Assembly (NCBI GenBank): GCA_036874045.1
Contig: JAZBRI010000008.1
Span: forward strand, 2,867,001-2,931,000
DNA: 64,000 nt
Source of the DNA: Cymodocea nodosa
Lineage: Eukaryota; Streptophyta; Magnoliopsida; Alismatales; Cymodoceaceae
Direction of reading: 5' to 3'
Part shown: one piece after another, positions 60,326 to 64,000 of the stretch
How positions within the stretch are numbered: the first letter of the stretch is position 1
Layout of the letters: every line of letters begins with the position of its first letter
Notes under the pieces: model-generated
Told to the model about the DNA's origin: nothing
Database searches by the model: none
What the model saw: only the letters and a program-made list of their open reading frames with translations
Made by a program: the position numbers and the translations under genes

Positions 60326-61205
60326 GGCAATGTAATGCTTCTCACGTTCTATATAGAAGTATTTTATTTTGTTGGGTCTATATTAGGTAGGCGTATGCGA
60401 TTTGTAAGGATGTGTAGTTGATTTTTTTTAAATTAGCTCTCTTTATTTTATTTGCTTTATTTTTTAAGTTGTCATGATACACCTTTCCCTTCTATTTAAA
60501 GTTGTGCACAATTTATGAGAAAAATAAGTTGGAAGTTGTAAAAAATTTGTAATCGTAAAACGGCATGCTTTTTTTACCAAAAAAAAAAAAAAGTTGCAGT
60601 TTCCACTACTAGTGCTGGATCTTGTTCGACAATAATCCTCTACTTGTTCCATTTTTATCTCTAAGGAATACTAAAATAAAAATATAGTTAGTAACATTAA
60701 AAACTCACACAACTGAGAAATACAATAACATTAAACGTGCACACAAATGATATCGTAATAAGCATCTTCATGGGATCTTGTTTGTGTCAACTTTTAAATG
60801 ATCCAGACGTTTGCGGTGGTGCGGTAACAAGTGTGTGTGTGTGTCGCGTAAATAACGAAATCATTAAAAAAGTTTTTAAAAAAAATGAAATCAATCTATT
60901 TTTTGTTCGGGATTGCGTGGAAGGAAGGTCGTAAGTGTCGGTGAAGTTTGGATCAATCGCAGGATCCACGGGCGATGCCTGTCAAGGTTTCTTGTGATAT
61001 TTTCACGCTTAGTGATGTAAATTTACTAAATTGTTCTCTAATAATATGTTACCCATATTGTTACCCGTATAACAAATAAATCGATGGATTAACAAATAAT
61101 ACATGGACGTATGTGTTAATTTATTTATAAAAGATCAGATCGAATTAAACGAAGTATATTCCACTGTGAGCGGGAGCTGCGAGGCCAGTAGCCTCCCTCG
61201 TTTCT
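60326..61205. other. Upstream intergenic region of the phosphatase gene
   Basis: AT-rich until about 61,150, with a T run near 60,570 and a GT microsatellite near 60,830. I see no gene. Confidence 0.5.
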
Positions 61206-61212
61206 CCGCCCC

Positions 61213-61220
61213 TATAAAAA
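61213..61220 (+). promoter_or_regulatory. TATA box of the purple acid phosphatase gene
   Basis: CTATAAAAA lies about 57 bp before the ATG, in a short GC-rich promoter. It implies a 5' leader of only about 25-30 nt. Confidence 0.55.
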
Positions 61221-61269
61221 AAAAGGTAGCGGTAACTCGTCCCACGTCTCCTCGCCGTCCTCACCCGAG

Positions 61270-63125
61270 ATGGACTCCAACTCCGCTACGCTCCTGCTAC
61301 TTCCACTGGTCCTTCTGCTGGCGATGCCGCCGGATTCCTTTCTCCGCGCATCCGCACACGTCGGGGAGCAGCCGCTCTCCAGAATCCTGATCCATAAGGC
61401 GACGCTCTCGGTCGATTCGTCGGCGGCTAAAGTCAAGGCTTCCCCTGCCCTGCTCGGGCTAAAAGTAGTTGGTGCTGTTGCTTTTACGCCTTTCGTTTTT
61501 TAGGTTAGTGATCGTGGATGGTGTTGTGGTGACGATTATCCAGGGAAATGACTTCGAATGGGTGACCGTGGACTTCGAGTCGGCCAAGCCTTCGGCAGAG
61601 GATTGGATTGGAGTGTTTTCTCCTGCGAACTTCAAGTAATTTTCTTCTCTATCTTCAAAACCTGTCCGGAGAGTACGGGGCTATGCCAAATAACTTTTAG
61701 TCTGTTTCGGATTCTTTTGTATGTTTAATTGTTTATGCTTGCGAATCTAGTGAACGTTTTGGTGATCATGACCTAGTCCTTTAAAGTGCATGCATATCAA
61801 AATTCAAGTGATTGTGGTTATGCGTGAAATTAGCGAGATACCATGCATGCATGACATCAGATGTTCAAAATAGTCAAATGCATTTATCATGCGCAAGTAG
61901 ATTTTCAAGTTTAAAGTTTCCAAAATCTTTTAATTTTACATAATCTTCATAAAATCTAGCATTTTATTTTATAAATATATTAGTTAGATTATAAGTGAAA
62001 TAGTGAATGATCGATTAGCATATTATTCAACTCGTGAAATGATTGGATCGTTTCTGTTTTAGAAATCTGCTTTCTGAAGCCTTTATTGATGGTATATGAT
62101 TTTCTGCTCCCTGCTAATCCAGTGGTTCAGCTTGTATTTTGAGCGAAAGTGCCAAAGAACAGACACCTTATATTTGCTCAGCACCAATAAAGGTTTGCAT
62201 TTTATGGCTCTACCTCTCCTTTAGTTTATATATAACATGATACTATTGTAAGCTTCATTAACACGTGTTTGCAACTTCAGTACCAGTTTGCAAATTATTC
62301 GAAACGAGATTATGTACAGAATGGAAAGGGTTTCTTGCAATTTCGTTTGATAAATCAACGTTCAAATTTTTCATTTGCATTATTTTCTGGTGGCCTTTCA
62401 AATGTGAGTATAGCTATTTCTTTCTATTTATTGCTGTTTATTTATTTTCTATTGGCATAATGCATTTAATTTTATTTATCAGACTCTGAGTTTATGTATG
62501 CATTCCTTTTTATAGCCAGAACTTTTGGCGGTATCAAATACAGTTGCTTTTGCCAATCCAAATGCTCCTCTTTATCCACGTCTTGCTCAGGGAAAGTCTT
62601 GGGATGAAGTAAGCTGAATTCTATATGTTTGTTTTATGAAATTTCCGTAGGAATTTTCGTAGGAAATTTCTCTGTGATCCAACAGATGATTAATTTAGTT
62701 TCAAACGAATTTATCTTTTGAATTCGCATGGCAAATTTTGCTAATTTTATAGCTTCCCTGTGGCATAATGCTGCACATGGTTACCAGCTAAATTTGACAA
62801 ACATATCCTCCTGAAAATTGAAACAATGGACCCATGGTTTGTTAAGTAATTAAAACTGCTTCTCTATATCAAATATATCATCCAAAGGAAGATGTTCTAG
62901 ACTTGTATACCTTTTATTTATTTATTTATTAAGTTTTTTCACGTGCTGTGATCAGGTCTTTGATTTTAAGATGGTTCCTGCTGGTTTTTGTGCAGATGAC
63001 TGTCACCTGGACTAGTGGGTATGACACAACTGAGGCATTTCCTTTTGTTAAATGGGGTCAAAAAGGACGGCATCAGAAATATACACCAGCTGGGACACTA
63101 ACATTCAAGCGTAATAGCATGTGTG
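61270..63125 (+). CDS. Purple acid phosphatase (PAP1/PAP27-like), 5' part, truncated by window edge
   Basis: Six exons are visible: 61270-61464, 61544-61635, 62123-62192, 62281-62403, 62516-62608 and 62996-63125; all join in phase and the last ends in phase 1. The 234 residues seen include a hydrophobic leader (LLLLPLVLLLAMP), which suggests a signal peptide and secretion. The N-terminal fibronectin-like domain follows, with GEQPLSRILIHKATL, EWVTVDFE, DWIGVFSPANF, INQRSNFSFALFSGGL, PLYPRLAQGKSWDEMTVTWTSGY and TPAGTLTFKRNSMCG. These blocks match the plant PAP subgroup often annotated 'probable inactive'. The metallophosphatase domain and metal ligands lie beyond the window, so activity cannot be judged. 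Confidence 0.93.
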
Positions 63126-63329
63126 GTATGGACAAATTTTTAATGGTTTTTAGGAAGGATATCCATTTCATATTAAGAAACAGTAATGTATGTCTCTTCC
63201 TTGGAATGTTCCAAGGAAAAAGGAAGTCTTTTAAACAAGGTTCCACAAAGGAAAATCTTAAATATCTGGCACAACTTATCGTTGTGAACTTGTGATGCTG
63301 CTGACAACCTGAACCTTTTACCGTACCAT

Positions 63330-63765
63330 ATGGTCTTATATGGGTTCAAATATTGTCTTGCATTGGTCAGTTAAATAACTTGTGTGGGTTGATATAAGGA
63401 TAGATTCTCCCTGATAAGCTAACTTTCAAAGCAGATTCTCCTTGTCTATCAAGTGGCATTAGAATTAACATCATTTAAACTGGGTTTTAAAAGGAATGAT
63501 TGATGATCATGAGGTGATGGTGCATAAACACTCAAACTGAATCACCAAGGACCTACTCATTAGGAGTGACTTAAGAGGCCACAACGTGGTGTCACATAAA
63601 TGCCCTATGTGGGCCATTGATGAGGATGCCATTATGATGGTTTTGCGACAATATGATATGGTCTTATGAAATATTGCTCTACATTGGTTAGCTAAATGAT
63701 TTGTTTGAATTGATATGGAAATAGGTTTTCCCCCTAACAGGTTAGTTTTGGAGGCTACGATCTCC
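63330..63765. repeat. Direct repeat of about 110 bp in the phosphatase intron
   Basis: The block at 63,330-63,440 ('atatggtcttat...cattggt-ag-taaat') recurs diverged at 63,655-63,765, about 325 bp apart. The spacing and context suggest a small degraded element. No further PAP exon is recognised up to the window end. Confidence 0.7.
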
Positions 63766-64000
63766 TAGGCTAAAAAGATCGGTCGTTTGCATGTTTAAAT
63801 TGGATAATGTTTTTTCCAATGTTCATAATATCACTCATTAATCTTCTCAAAACACTTAGTCACTTAGGCTATACCATATATGTTGATAATGTTTTTTAAT
63901 GGCTATTGTCTATTATCTTGCTTAATGCTTGAGATTCTTTAGGATCACTCACATCTAAGACCATAATACTCTATGAATCTTGGAAATTTTCACTATCATA

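Noticed and set aside
1-64000. CRISPR array, operon, phage or integron structure
   Set aside because: None is expected in a plant nuclear window. The repeats found are microsatellites, LTRs or tandem duplications with no spacer pattern.

Overview
The window reads as nuclear DNA of a flowering plant, and I infer a non-grass monocot (banana, ginger or palm type). The reasons are spliced genes with GT-AG introns, a very GC-rich first coding region next to AT-rich intergenic DNA, many microsatellites, and abundant Ty1/copia and LINE remnants. There is no operon structure, and I saw no rRNA, tRNA or CRISPR array. I recognise three protein-coding genes, all on the + strand. The exon models were built by hand from splice sites, reading phase and family similarity recalled from memory.

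Region 1 (1-32,200) is intergenic except for one compact three-exon gene at 7,452-8,972. It encodes an F-box protein with SEL1-type repeats and a C-terminal MYND zinc finger, the At1g67340 family. A TATA box and a pentamer minisatellite lie upstream. The rest holds microsatellites, a roughly 1 kb dispersed repeat present twice (3.6 and 21.4 kb), short tandem duplications, a cluster of RY (CATGCATG) motifs, and a nearly complete but decayed Ty1/copia retrotransposon on the - strand (23,486-30,992). That element has a TGCAA target-site duplication, a primer-binding site and a polypurine tract. It also carries two related 1.7-1.9 kb LTR-like insertions.

Region 2 (32,203-58,384) is one large WD40-repeat gene. 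I resolve 19 exons that join in phase into an 816-residue protein. About 2.45 kb of coding sequence is spread over 26 kb because the introns hold LINE, copia and foldback debris. One intron appears to use a GC donor. One exon/intron junction has been copied in tandem three times.

Region 3 (58,385-64,000) holds tandem duplications and then the first six exons of a purple acid phosphatase gene (PAP1/PAP27-like subgroup). It runs off the right edge before its metal-binding catalytic core.

The three genes have no evident shared pathway: ubiquitin-ligase adaptor, WD40 scaffold, secreted phosphatase-like protein. I found no credible undescribed multi-gene system. The most notable observations are structural: the duplicated splice junction, the GC-AG intron, paired related insertions inside one copia element, a LINE apparently split by a copia element inside an intron, and a possible poly-A-only retroposition scar.
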